The notes under the pieces: generated by a model | Seen by the model: only the letters and a program-made list of their open reading frames with translations | The model's database searches: none | What the model was told of the DNA's origin: nothing | NCBI GenBank assembly: GCA_003452935.1 | Contig: DMMY01000002.1 | Coordinates: 1-26,445, forward strand | Source: Elusimicrobiota bacterium | GTDB taxonomy: Bacteria > Elusimicrobiota > Elusimicrobia > UBA1565 > UBA9628 | Length of the DNA: 26,445 bases | Reading direction: 5' to 3' | Made by a program: the position numbers and the translations under genes | Part shown: positions 8,466-14,676 of the stretch, in pieces | Position numbering within the stretch: position 1 is the stretch's first letter | Layout of the letters: each line of letters opens with the position of its first letter

Positions 8466-9617
8466 CTATTTCCAGCGCAGCTGGCGCAGATCGAAGCGGT
8501 GCAGCGTGGTGGGCGAGTCGGTGAGCACCCAGAGCGTGGATGAATCAGCGGTCATGCCCGCGACCGGATGGACGAGCGGCAGCCAGAGGCTCAGGTCCGT
8601 TTCGTCTACGGGCTTGATCGTCCCTGAGTCGTAGCGATACCGGGCCAGATGGCGGCTTTGGGAGTAGAGAACCCATAAGAGGCTGTCGGCCGCGTGCAAC
8701 CCGGCCGGGGCTCCTCCCGGCAGCGTGTATTGGTTGAGAGGGGTCAGGGCTGTTCCGGTTAAGGAATGCCCGATGAGATACCGATACGCCAGGTTGCTCT
8801 GGGAATCCCCCACCCAGAGATCGTCGCCGTCGCTGCACAGGGCGAATGGGTGGCGGTTGGGGGTAGTATAGGTCCGGCTGACGCCGTGCTCCGGTCCGGC
8901 GCCATGCTGGTAGAGGACTTCGCGGCCTAAAGATGAGCTCCAGAAGGCTCCGTCGATCCATGCCATCTGCCCCAGGACGGGGTTGGCCAATTTTCCCTCG
9001 GCCTTGAGCTTTCGTCCGTCGGCCTTGAACCCCATGAGAATCTGGGATTGAGGGTCGGTCGAGTAGAGTCTATTGTCCCGGAGCACCAAGCCGCGCAGCT
9101 GCGCCGGCGCCAGGGCAAAGGCTTGATGCGCGGGCAGGGCTGTTTCCCGATAGCCCCACCAGCTCGCGGCTGCCGCCAGCATGAGAGCGGCGGCGAGAGC
9201 ATAGGGCCAAGGGAAGCGGCGCGGGGCTCTGGAACCGGGTTTAGAGACAACCGCCCGGGGCGGCGGCGTCGCCAGGGTGATTCTCTCAACGGGATCGCGC
9301 GGCGGCGGCTCGAGTCGCGGCAAGGCGGAGGCCTCCGAATTTAAAGCAGCCGTCTCCGGCGAGCGGAGAACATCTGGCGCCTGCGACGACCGCGGCTCCT
9401 TGGCCGCAGGCGTCTCCGGCGAGCGGCGAGCGTCCGGCGCCTGCGGCTCCTCGACGATGTCCGCCAGTGGGGCGGTTTCTGGAGTCTGTGGCGGAGGCTC
9501 TTCCGTCGTCGCGGGAATTTCCCCCACGGGCGGCAGGTCCAAATCCAACCGGTCTATCTGCGAGCGGTACCGCTTGAGCAGCTTGTCGAACCGCGCTGAT
9601 AGATGCTCATTTTCCAT
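8466..9617 (-). CDS. Single-pass membrane protein with Pro-rich cytosolic region and propeller-like periplasmic repeats
   Basis: The protein has 383 residues and no family I can name. Residues 1-30 are charged and helical. Residues 31-130 are Pro/Glu/Ala-rich and contain two copies of a short repeat (EEPQAPDARRSPET at 56-69; EPRSSQAPDVLRSPET at 74-89). One membrane segment lies at about 136-154, preceded by a basic stretch (SRAPRR), which predicts the N-terminus inside and the C-terminus outside. The C-terminal 210 residues show about five spaced repeats around LYSTD, FWSSS, LWVGDSQSNLAYRY, LWVLYSQSRHLARYRY and LWVLTDSPTTLHRF, as in small beta-propellers. It is the last gene of a three-gene minus-strand run, 21 bases after the coiled-coil gene. 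A membrane anchor or sensor for the coiled-coil partners is a guess. Confidence 0.75.
   Translation of the reverse strand: MENEHLSARFDKLLKRYRSQIDRLDLDLPPVGEIPATTEEPPPQTPETAPLADIVEEPQAPDARRSPETPAAKEPRSSQAPDVLRSPETAALNSEASALPRLEPPPRDPVERITLATPPPRAVVSKPGSRAPRRFPWPYALAAALMLAAAASWWGYRETALPAHQAFALAPAQLRGLVLRDNRLYSTDPQSQILMGFKADGRKLKAEGKLANPVLGQMAWIDGAFWSSSLGREVLYQHGAGPEHGVSRTYTTPNRHPFALCSDGDDLWVGDSQSNLAYRYLIGHSLTGTALTPLNQYTLPGGAPAGLHAADSLLWVLYSQSRHLARYRYDSGTIKPVDETDLSLWLPLVHPVAGMTADSSTLWVLTDSPTTLHRFDLRQLRWK
9351..9450. repeat. Two tandem copies of an in-frame coding repeat (copies A and B)
   Basis: Copy A (about 9351-9398) and copy B (about 9411-9450) begin with the same cgtctccggcgagcgg string exactly 60 bases apart and both contain ggcgcctgcg. 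Copy A also includes acgaccgcgg, which copy B lacks. A near-identical third copy lies at 26241-26287 in an unrelated protein. Between A and B, CGCCTGCG and CGCAGGCG can form a stem. All copies are read in the same frame on the minus strand. Confidence 0.8.
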
Positions 9618-9627
9618 GATGACCCGG

Positions 9628-9655
9628 GCAACGCCTGGCTAGGCCGAGGCGTTGC
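9628..9655 (-). promoter_or_regulatory. Intercistronic hairpin
   Basis: A perfect 9-base-pair stem, GCAACGCCT with AGGCGTTGC (9628-9636 and 9647-9655), encloses a 10-base loop. It covers the last codons and stop of the 286-residue coiled-coil gene and lies just before the start of the membrane-protein gene. It has no T-run. It could be a processing or attenuation point lowering expression of the last gene, or it could be incidental. Confidence 0.45.
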
Positions 9656-10499
9656 GCATCTTGGCCTGGTACTGGCGCACGACCTCCCCGAGTTCCTGCT
9701 GCATGGATTCCTTGATGCGCTGCAGGTCGCCCAGCTTTTTCTTGTATTCGACGGCCAGATTCTCGGCCTGGAGCGCGAGCTCTTCCTTGCGCTTGGAAAG
9801 GCTTTGCTGCTCCGAGAGCCGGACCGCGTCCCACGACTCCTTGTCCGTGCGGTAGTGTTCATGGGCGAGGTCCAGCTCCACCTCGCGCTTGGCGTAGTGC
9901 TCCTCGAGCGCCGTGGCGCGGGCCTTGATGTCCTCCAAAAGTTCGTCGTGTTTTTTCTTGAGCATGTCGGTGCGCTGCTTGTGCTCGGCTTCCAGCGCCG
10001 CGTGACGGGTTACCCAGCCCGCCTCCAAGTCGGTCTCCTTCTTCATGAGTTCCTGATAGAAGCTCTCCATCTTCTTGGCGCGCGCCTCGTCCTGCTCGGT
10101 CGAGGCCTTGAGGTATTTGTCGTGGAATTCCAGGTTGAGGGCTTCCTTGGCGGCGAGTTCCTTGAGGAGTTGTTGGGTATGCTCCTCTTTCTTGGCCAGG
10201 CTTTCTTCAAGGCCGAGGATGCGTTCGTTGGCGTTCTTGACCTGAAGCTGGAGGGCGCGGATTTCCTCGGAATAGTTGCTTTCCATCTCCTTGGAGACCG
10301 TGTCGCGAAGCTCTTGGTGCAGCTTGCGCAGGGTGGATACCATTTGTTCGACGCGATGGACCTCTCCCTTGAATTCCTCGATGATGGCCTGCAGATCGAC
10401 CGCAGCCGGAGAGTCCGAATCCCAAAGCCGTCGGCAGACTAGCTCAAGCCGTTGCCAGGCCTCGTGAAGGCGCGTCTCATGCTGGTTGTTTTGGTCCAC
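9639..10499 (-). CDS. Coiled-coil protein of unknown function, 286 aa
   Basis: The protein is almost wholly helical and charged. Heptad-like Leu/Ala/Ile spacing runs from about residue 40 to 280 with many Glu, Lys and Gln (for example LLKELAAKEALNLEFHDKYL). There is no signal peptide or membrane segment, so it is probably cytosolic. The start is GTG 10499, preceded by GGGGGA that overlaps the upstream stop region; the gap to the upstream gene is only 9 bases. It begins MDQNNQHE, similar in style to MDQDTERG of the upstream coiled-coil protein, which hints at a common origin. SMC-like or filament-forming similarity would be expected in searches because of composition alone, so I assign no function. 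Confidence 0.8.
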   Translation of the reverse strand: MDQNNQHETRLHEAWQRLELVCRRLWDSDSPAAVDLQAIIEEFKGEVHRVEQMVSTLRKLHQELRDTVSKEMESNYSEEIRALQLQVKNANERILGLEESLAKKEEHTQQLLKELAAKEALNLEFHDKYLKASTEQDEARAKKMESFYQELMKKETDLEAGWVTRHAALEAEHKQRTDMLKKKHDELLEDIKARATALEEHYAKREVELDLAHEHYRTDKESWDAVRLSEQQSLSKRKEELALQAENLAVEYKKKLGDLQRIKESMQQELGEVVRQYQAKMRNASA

Positions 10500-10508
10500 T
10501 TTTCCCCC

Positions 10509-11978
10509 TCAGGTTTTTGTTCCCGGCTCCATGCCCATCCGCGCCTTATAGGATCGGATAGTCTCGATAAGGTTGCTGCGCAGCGTCTCGATCTGCTCGG
10601 CTTTCCCGGTCAATTCCGCCTGCCACTCGGCTAGGCGCGTGTGCCAATCGCGATCCCGCCGGCGCAGCAATTCTTCGCGCTCCTTCCAGGATTTGTCGCG
10701 CTGGTGGATTTCCTCCTCAAGGTCTTGAAAACGGCTGGAAAGCAGGCTGTCAAGGGCGTCGAGGTCCGCCATCCGGTGCGAGCAGGCCTGCAGTATCCGG
10801 TCCTTCTCGGCCTCCATGCGCTCCTTGTGGGCCCGGCAGGCGGCATCCTTCTGCGTGGCTTCTTCCTGCAGCCGGCCGAGGCGGGCGTTCGCCTCGCTGA
10901 GACCGGCGCTGAGACGAGTGCACGTCTCAACGCTCTCTGAGATGCTCCGCTCCAGCTCCAACCGGCGGGGCAGGTCAGCCTCCCGGCTTTGACGGAGTTG
11001 GGTCAATTCCTGCGCGAACACGGCGCGTTGCGCCTCCAGGTCCCGGATATGGGTCTGGAGCTGTTGAACCTGGCGCTCCGCTTCGCATCGGGCGCCATGG
11101 GCCGCTTCCTCTGACGCCATGAGCTTGCGTTCCAACTCGCAGTAGCGCGGCAGATAGGCCAGGGCCTTTTCCCTCCATTCGTCGATCTCCTTGAGCAGCG
11201 CCGTTTTTTCGCGCTGCCAGGTTTGGGCGGCGGCGTCGTTGCGGCTGGAAAGGAAGGTCTGCGCGCTTTGTACGCGGTAGGCCGCCTGCTCCTCGAAGGA
11301 ATCGCGGACGGTCTGGATGTCGAGCTCCAGGCGCGCGCGCTGTTCCCGGCAGAAGGAATCGAAGTGGGCCTGGCGTTGGACTAAGGCCTCCTCATCCGCG
11401 CGCAACCGGACCTCCTTCTCCGCCAGTTCCGCGAGTTTGACGGCGAATTCGCGTTCGTGAATCTTGCGCGAGGCTAGAGCCGCGGCTTGGGCGCGCTCGG
11501 ATTGGCCGTTCGCAGCCTGTTCGGCCTCGAATTTGAGGCGCTTGAACTCGGCCTCGAGTTTCTCGCGGCGGGATGAGAATTCCGCCTCCAAGTGGATCTG
11601 GCGCGCGTTGAGCAGGGATTCCAGCTCCGAGGTCTGGACCTCGCGCTTGATGAGCGCGGCCAAGTCGAGCTTGCCGGAAAAATGTTGGGAAAGATACGAC
11701 TCCAGCTTGGCGTAATATGCCTGGCGCTGGGCGTCTTCCTGGCCTCGCAGCTCGATGACGCGCTGAAGGTCCCTGCGGTCCGACTCCGCCTGAGCCCGCG
11801 CCGCGGTCTCGGTTGCGGCCTTGCGCTCGAGCTCCTCGTTGTTTTTTTGGAGAACGTGGAGGCGTTCCAAGGCCCAGCGCAGGGCCATGCGCGCGGTGTC
11901 GAGATTGTTGATGGCCTCGAGATCGCCCAATGACGGCGGGGAGGAGAGTCCCGGACCGCGCTCCGTGTCTTGGTCCAT
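10509..11978 (-). CDS. Long coiled-coil protein of unknown function, 489 aa
   Basis: This is a long, highly charged, helical protein with heptad-like repeats over nearly its whole length (about residues 35-480) and short breaks near SRNDAAAQTW and DALDSLLSSR. It has several scattered cysteines, no signal peptide and no membrane segment. I place the start at ATG 11978 (MDQDTERG). A TTG at 12008 in the same frame would add 10 residues but lies at or upstream of the transcription start expected from the promoter at 12010-12038. No strong Shine-Dalgarno is seen before the ATG. It is first in a three-gene run with a second coiled-coil protein and a membrane protein. A scaffold or filament role is possible but unproven. 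Confidence 0.8.
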   Translation of the reverse strand: MDQDTERGPGLSSPPSLGDLEAINNLDTARMALRWALERLHVLQKNNEELERKAATETAARAQAESDRRDLQRVIELRGQEDAQRQAYYAKLESYLSQHFSGKLDLAALIKREVQTSELESLLNARQIHLEAEFSSRREKLEAEFKRLKFEAEQAANGQSERAQAAALASRKIHEREFAVKLAELAEKEVRLRADEEALVQRQAHFDSFCREQRARLELDIQTVRDSFEEQAAYRVQSAQTFLSSRNDAAAQTWQREKTALLKEIDEWREKALAYLPRYCELERKLMASEEAAHGARCEAERQVQQLQTHIRDLEAQRAVFAQELTQLRQSREADLPRRLELERSISESVETCTRLSAGLSEANARLGRLQEEATQKDAACRAHKERMEAEKDRILQACSHRMADLDALDSLLSSRFQDLEEEIHQRDKSWKEREELLRRRDRDWHTRLAEWQAELTGKAEQIETLRSNLIETIRSYKARMGMEPGTKT

Positions 11979-12009
11979 GATTATGATAGTGAAGGGCGCT
12001 GAGGCCAAT

Positions 12010-12038
12010 AATATAACAGGCTATTGTTAAATTTTCAA
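12010..12038 (-). promoter_or_regulatory. Sigma-70-type promoter for the coiled-coil operon
   Basis: Read on the minus strand, TTGAAA (12033-12038) and TATATT (12010-12015) are separated by exactly 17 bases. The predicted transcription start is near 12003, giving a leader of about 25 bases before ATG 11978. Confidence 0.65.
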
Positions 12039-12066
12039 GGCATATTTTTTGCCGGTGCAATTTTTG

Positions 12067-12072
12067 TATAAT
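12067..12072 (+). promoter_or_regulatory. Putative -10 box for tRNA-Ala
   Basis: A perfect TATAAT lies 42 bases before the tRNA 5' end. No convincing -35 hexamer is seen at 16-18 bases upstream, where the sequence is a run of T. It lies back to back with the minus-strand promoter of the coiled-coil operon. Confidence 0.45.
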
Positions 12073-12113
12073 TGATTTTCTTGGGGGTTGGATCTGTCAT
12101 CCGCCAAGATATA

Positions 12114-12189
12114 GGGCGTGTAGCTCAGCTGGGAGAGCGCTTCCTTCGCAAGGAAGAGGTCAGCGGTTCGATCCCGCTCACGTCCACCA
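12114..12189 (+). tRNA. tRNA-Ala, anticodon CGC
   Basis: The 76-base sequence folds as a standard cloverleaf with an encoded CCA. The acceptor stem GGGCGTG pairs with CACGTCC and has the G3-U70 wobble that is the main alanine identity element. The D arm is TAGCTCAGCTGGGAGAGC. The anticodon stem CTTCC/GGAAG encloses loop TTCGCAA, giving anticodon CGC for codon GCG. The T arm AGCGG-TTCGATC-CCGCT completes the fold, and the discriminator base is A. A strong terminator follows 20 bases later. Confidence 0.97.
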
Positions 12190-12208
12190 ATTTGGACCGT
12201 CGGATACC

Positions 12209-12246
12209 AAAAAACAGCATTCTCCGTCTGAGAATGCTGTTTTTTT
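12209..12246. terminator. Bidirectional intrinsic terminator
   Basis: A perfect 11-base-pair stem (ACAGCATTCTC 12214-12224; GAGAATGCTGT 12230-12240) with loop CGTCT is followed by six T. It is preceded by a run of A, which gives a T-run on the other strand. It ends the tRNA transcript on the plus strand and can also stop minus-strand transcription from the paralogous gene pair that ends at 12404. Confidence 0.93.
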
Positions 12247-12403
12247 AGGCAAACGCGGACCAACGGGGTTTAAGCGGTTCACAGGGTAAAAAGCGCAGAT
12301 CGGATGCAAAATCGGGGCCTTTGTCTTCTGCTCCCGGCATGGTTTCCATAGCTTCGACCGTGGCCATCGCGCGACGGTTCGGCTTCGGGATTGGGGAGCC
12401 TGA

Positions 12404-13099
12404 TTAAAGGCACAAGACATACAACTGCCACTGGCACAATGCGCCCGAGCAATGAGTGACGTTTTCGTCATTATTGACGGTCCATCCGGTCTGGCCGGTG
12501 GCGGGATTGACATCCAGATGGCTCGCGACTATTTTCTCGAAGTACCACCCGTTCCATCCTCCTGAAATCGCCTGGGTGCCTAGGGGGCAGAAAACAGTGC
12601 CGATGTTTCCCGTGAACGTATTGGATACGATTTGCGGGACAAGCGTCAAATTCTTCCAAGCAACGCCGTCGCAGTAGCGGAGGCGGTGCACTCCCGCGTT
12701 GAGATACGTTTCCAGCATGCCCCTGTGCGTCGAATCGCACGGTTGCCCGCCGCTTCCGATCTTGACGGACCCCGCCACGTCCAGGGTCGCGACAGGGCTC
12801 GTCGTCCCGATGCCGACGTTGCCGCTGGTGTTGAACAGGACATCCCCGGTTCCCTTGACGTCCAGCACTCCGATGGGCAGCGTCGTCCCGATGCCGACAT
12901 GCCCGCTCGTGGTCGCAAGGAAGGTGTCGGAGGTCGTGATCATCTTGGTGTAGACGCCGGAAGGAGCCGGATAAAAGGTGGACAGGGTCAGCGTCTCCGA
13001 GCCAAGTTCGCCTGCGGTCATCGCGAGAAAAATCATTGCCAAGCCCAGGGCCAAAGCCCGCCTCGGTATGACCAGACGGAAAACTATCTCTCGCTCCAT
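12404..13099 (-). CDS. Secreted VGIGTT-repeat protein, paralogue 2
   Basis: The 231-residue protein starts at ATG 13099 with a good GGAGGAA site. It has a basic N-terminus and a hydrophobic segment (about 14-32) like a signal peptide or anchor, then LSTFYPAPSGVYTKM, two VGIGTT(L/S)P units (HVGIGTTLP and NVGIGTTSP) and VKIGSGGQPCDSTHRGMLE. The C-terminal half (LRYCDGVAWKNL onward) contains several Cys and Trp residues and ends in LCL. The VGIGTT units resemble those of tail-fibre-like and large surface proteins, and I associate this SETLTLSTFYP type with Elusimicrobia-like genomes. It lies 16 bases after its paralogue. Function unknown; a small surface or fibre subunit is possible. Confidence 0.8.
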   Translation of the reverse strand: MEREIVFRLVIPRRALALGLAMIFLAMTAGELGSETLTLSTFYPAPSGVYTKMITTSDTFLATTSGHVGIGTTLPIGVLDVKGTGDVLFNTSGNVGIGTTSPVATLDVAGSVKIGSGGQPCDSTHRGMLETYLNAGVHRLRYCDGVAWKNLTLVPQIVSNTFTGNIGTVFCPLGTQAISGGWNGWYFEKIVASHLDVNPATGQTGWTVNNDENVTHCSGALCQWQLYVLCL

Positions 13100-13115
13100 A
13101 TTTCCTCCGCTCTGA

Positions 13116-13793
13116 TTAAAGGCACAAGGCGTATACCTGCCATGGGCTCAATACGCCCAAGTCATTGATGACGGTCCACCCGCTCCGTCCGGTAGCGGGA
13201 TCGACGTCCGGATAGCTTCCGTCTATGTCATCGGAGTCCGACGCGTTCCATGCTCCTGAAATCGCATGGGTGCCTAGGGGGCAGAAAACGGTGCCGGTGT
13301 TCCCCGTGAACGTTTGGGACACGATTTGCGGAGCAATCACCAAGTTCCCCCAATTAGCGCCGTCGCAATAGCGGAGGCGAGACGTTCCGGCGTTGATATA
13401 CGATTCCAGCATGCCTCTGTGCGTCGAATCGCACGGTTGTCCGCCGCTTCCGATCTTGACGGACCCCGTCACGTCCAGAGCCGCGACAGGGCTCGTCGTC
13501 CCGATGCCGACGCTTCCGCTGGTGTTGAACAGGACATCCCCGGTTCCCTTGACGTCGAGCACGCCGCTGGGATTAGTGGTCCCGATGCCGACATGTCCGC
13601 CCGTTTTCGCAAGGAAGGTGTCGGAGGTCGTGAGCATCTTGGTGTAGACGCCGGAAGGAGACGGATAATAGCTAGACATGGCCAGCCCTTCCGAGCCAAG
13701 GTCGCTTGCGGGCATCGCGAGAAAGCTCGCCGCCAGGCCCAGGACTAAAGTCCGCCTCGGTATAATTACACGGACAACTATCTTTCGCGCCAC
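13116..13793 (-). CDS. Secreted VGIGTT-repeat protein, paralogue 1
   Basis: The 225-residue protein parallels its neighbour throughout: VARKIVVRVIIPRRTLVLGL start, hydrophobic signal-like segment, SSYYPSPSGVYTKM, HVGIGTTNP and SVGIGTTSP units, a nearly identical GSGGQPCDSTHRGMLE block, and a final LCL. I chose GTG 13793 because it aligns with the paralogue's start (VARKIVVR against MEREIVFR). GTG 13805 in the same frame would add four residues (MGVG). The C-terminal third (NASDSDDIDGSYPDVDPATG) diverges most from the paralogue. It is first of the pair and has its own promoter. Function unknown. Confidence 0.78.
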   Translation of the reverse strand: MARKIVVRVIIPRRTLVLGLAASFLAMPASDLGSEGLAMSSYYPSPSGVYTKMLTTSDTFLAKTGGHVGIGTTNPSGVLDVKGTGDVLFNTSGSVGIGTTSPVAALDVTGSVKIGSGGQPCDSTHRGMLESYINAGTSRLRYCDGANWGNLVIAPQIVSQTFTGNTGTVFCPLGTHAISGAWNASDSDDIDGSYPDVDPATGRSGWTVINDLGVLSPWQVYALCL

Positions 13794-13853
13794 CCCCACC
13801 CCCACGCCACCCTATTAGAGGAGCCGGAATCCAATTGATGTCTTGATCATTTT

Positions 13854-13882
13854 ATTATAAACAAATTATGCGGAATTGCCAG
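13854..13882 (-). promoter_or_regulatory. Promoter for the paralogous gene pair
   Basis: On the minus strand, CTGGCA (13877-13882) and a perfect TATAAT (13854-13859) are 17 bases apart. The predicted transcription start is near 13847, about 54 bases before GTG 13793. Confidence 0.6.
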
Positions 13883-13992
13883 TTAAAAAACGATTAAAAA
13901 TCGGTAATTCGTTCATGGACAGGAATAAAAAGGTATCATGTCGCCTTGACGCCGAGGGCCGTGCCTTAAGACGGATCGTTCAAGGAGGATTT

Positions 13993-14550
13993 ATGATCGA
14001 TTGCATGTCGAATAATCATGTTTTTTCGGCCCTGCGGGGCCCCACAGCCTGCTGGATGAGGGCGAGGCGCCAGGCGAGCGGCTGGGCGCTAATAGGGGGA
14101 CTCATATTGGCCGGGCCGGGGTTGGCGCGCGGCCAGATGATCCCTCCTCCCCAATCACCCGCCAGCTCGCCCTTTACGTCGCCGTCGAAGGAAAGGGAGG
14201 TGATGCAAGAGGCGATGGAGGATGCGATCAAGGAAGAAATGCCGGAATTGCGCGAATTCCAGGAACGGCTGCAGGCCCTAGAGGCCAAGATACTGGAGGT
14301 CGCGAAGCTCTTGGCCCACGAAGAGATTGACCAGGACGCGGCCAGAGAACAGCTTCTGCCGCTGGTCAAGGAGCGGCATGAAATCGAGAACGATCCTAGT
14401 TATCTCGTCGAAAAAGAGCTTTCGCGCGCTCTCTTTTCCTCGCCGACAAATCGCAAGAAAATCGAGGACAAGATGAGGATTATTCGGGCCCGAAAAAATA
14501 AAAAATCGCGGCCGTCCGGCGCCTCCATGCCAGGCCCGGCGAGTCCTTGA
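13993..14550 (+). CDS. Small exported helical protein of unknown function
   Basis: The 185-residue protein starts at ATG 13993 after an excellent AAGGAGG site 6 bases upstream; the frame is open further up but has no comparable signal. The N-terminus has basic residues (RARRQ) and a hydrophobic core (WALIGGLILAGPGLA) near residues 27-45, so it is probably exported, with an unusually long n-region. After a Pro/Ser-rich stretch, residues 65-165 are helical and charged (EVMQEAMEDAIKEEMPELRE; LQALEAKILEVAKLLAHEE), and the tail is basic. I do not recognise the family. Its 3' end overlaps the hairpin that terminates the convergent nitric oxide reductase gene. Confidence 0.72.
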   Translation: MIDCMSNNHVFSALRGPTACWMRARRQASGWALIGGLILAGPGLARGQMIPPPQSPASSPFTSPSKEREVMQEAMEDAIKEEMPELREFQERLQALEAKILEVAKLLAHEEIDQDAAREQLLPLVKERHEIENDPSYLVEKELSRALFSSPTNRKKIEDKMRIIRARKNKKSRPSGASMPGPASP

Positions 14551-14565
14551 CGAGCGGCCGCGATT
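14493..14565 (-). terminator. Terminator of the nitric oxide reductase gene
   Basis: An 11-base perfect inverted repeat, AATCGCGGCCG (14504-14514) and CGGCCGCGATT (14555-14565), has a 40-base loop. On the minus strand it is followed by a T-rich tract (positions 14493-14505 are 12 A and one T on the plus strand). The long loop makes it an imperfect terminator. The left arm lies in the coding end of the convergent small exported protein. Confidence 0.6.
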
Positions 14566-14676
14566 GGGCACGCAATCCGGCCAAAACCGGACACGATCGG
14601 CGGCGCCGCGGCCCGGATAATCTCGCGGCTGTTTCTGGATAGTTTCAAAACGGCGCTTCCATTATATAGGGAGCCT

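Noticed and set aside
12027..12263. Minus-strand frame of 78 codons with a GRERDRTADL-type segment
   Set aside because: It is the antisense reading of the tRNA-Ala gene and its terminator, a well-known false gene.
13876..13992. Upstream extension of the small exported protein
   Set aside because: The frame is open from a TTG at 13876, but the strong AAGGAGG before ATG 13993 and the position of the hydrophobic segment favour the later start.
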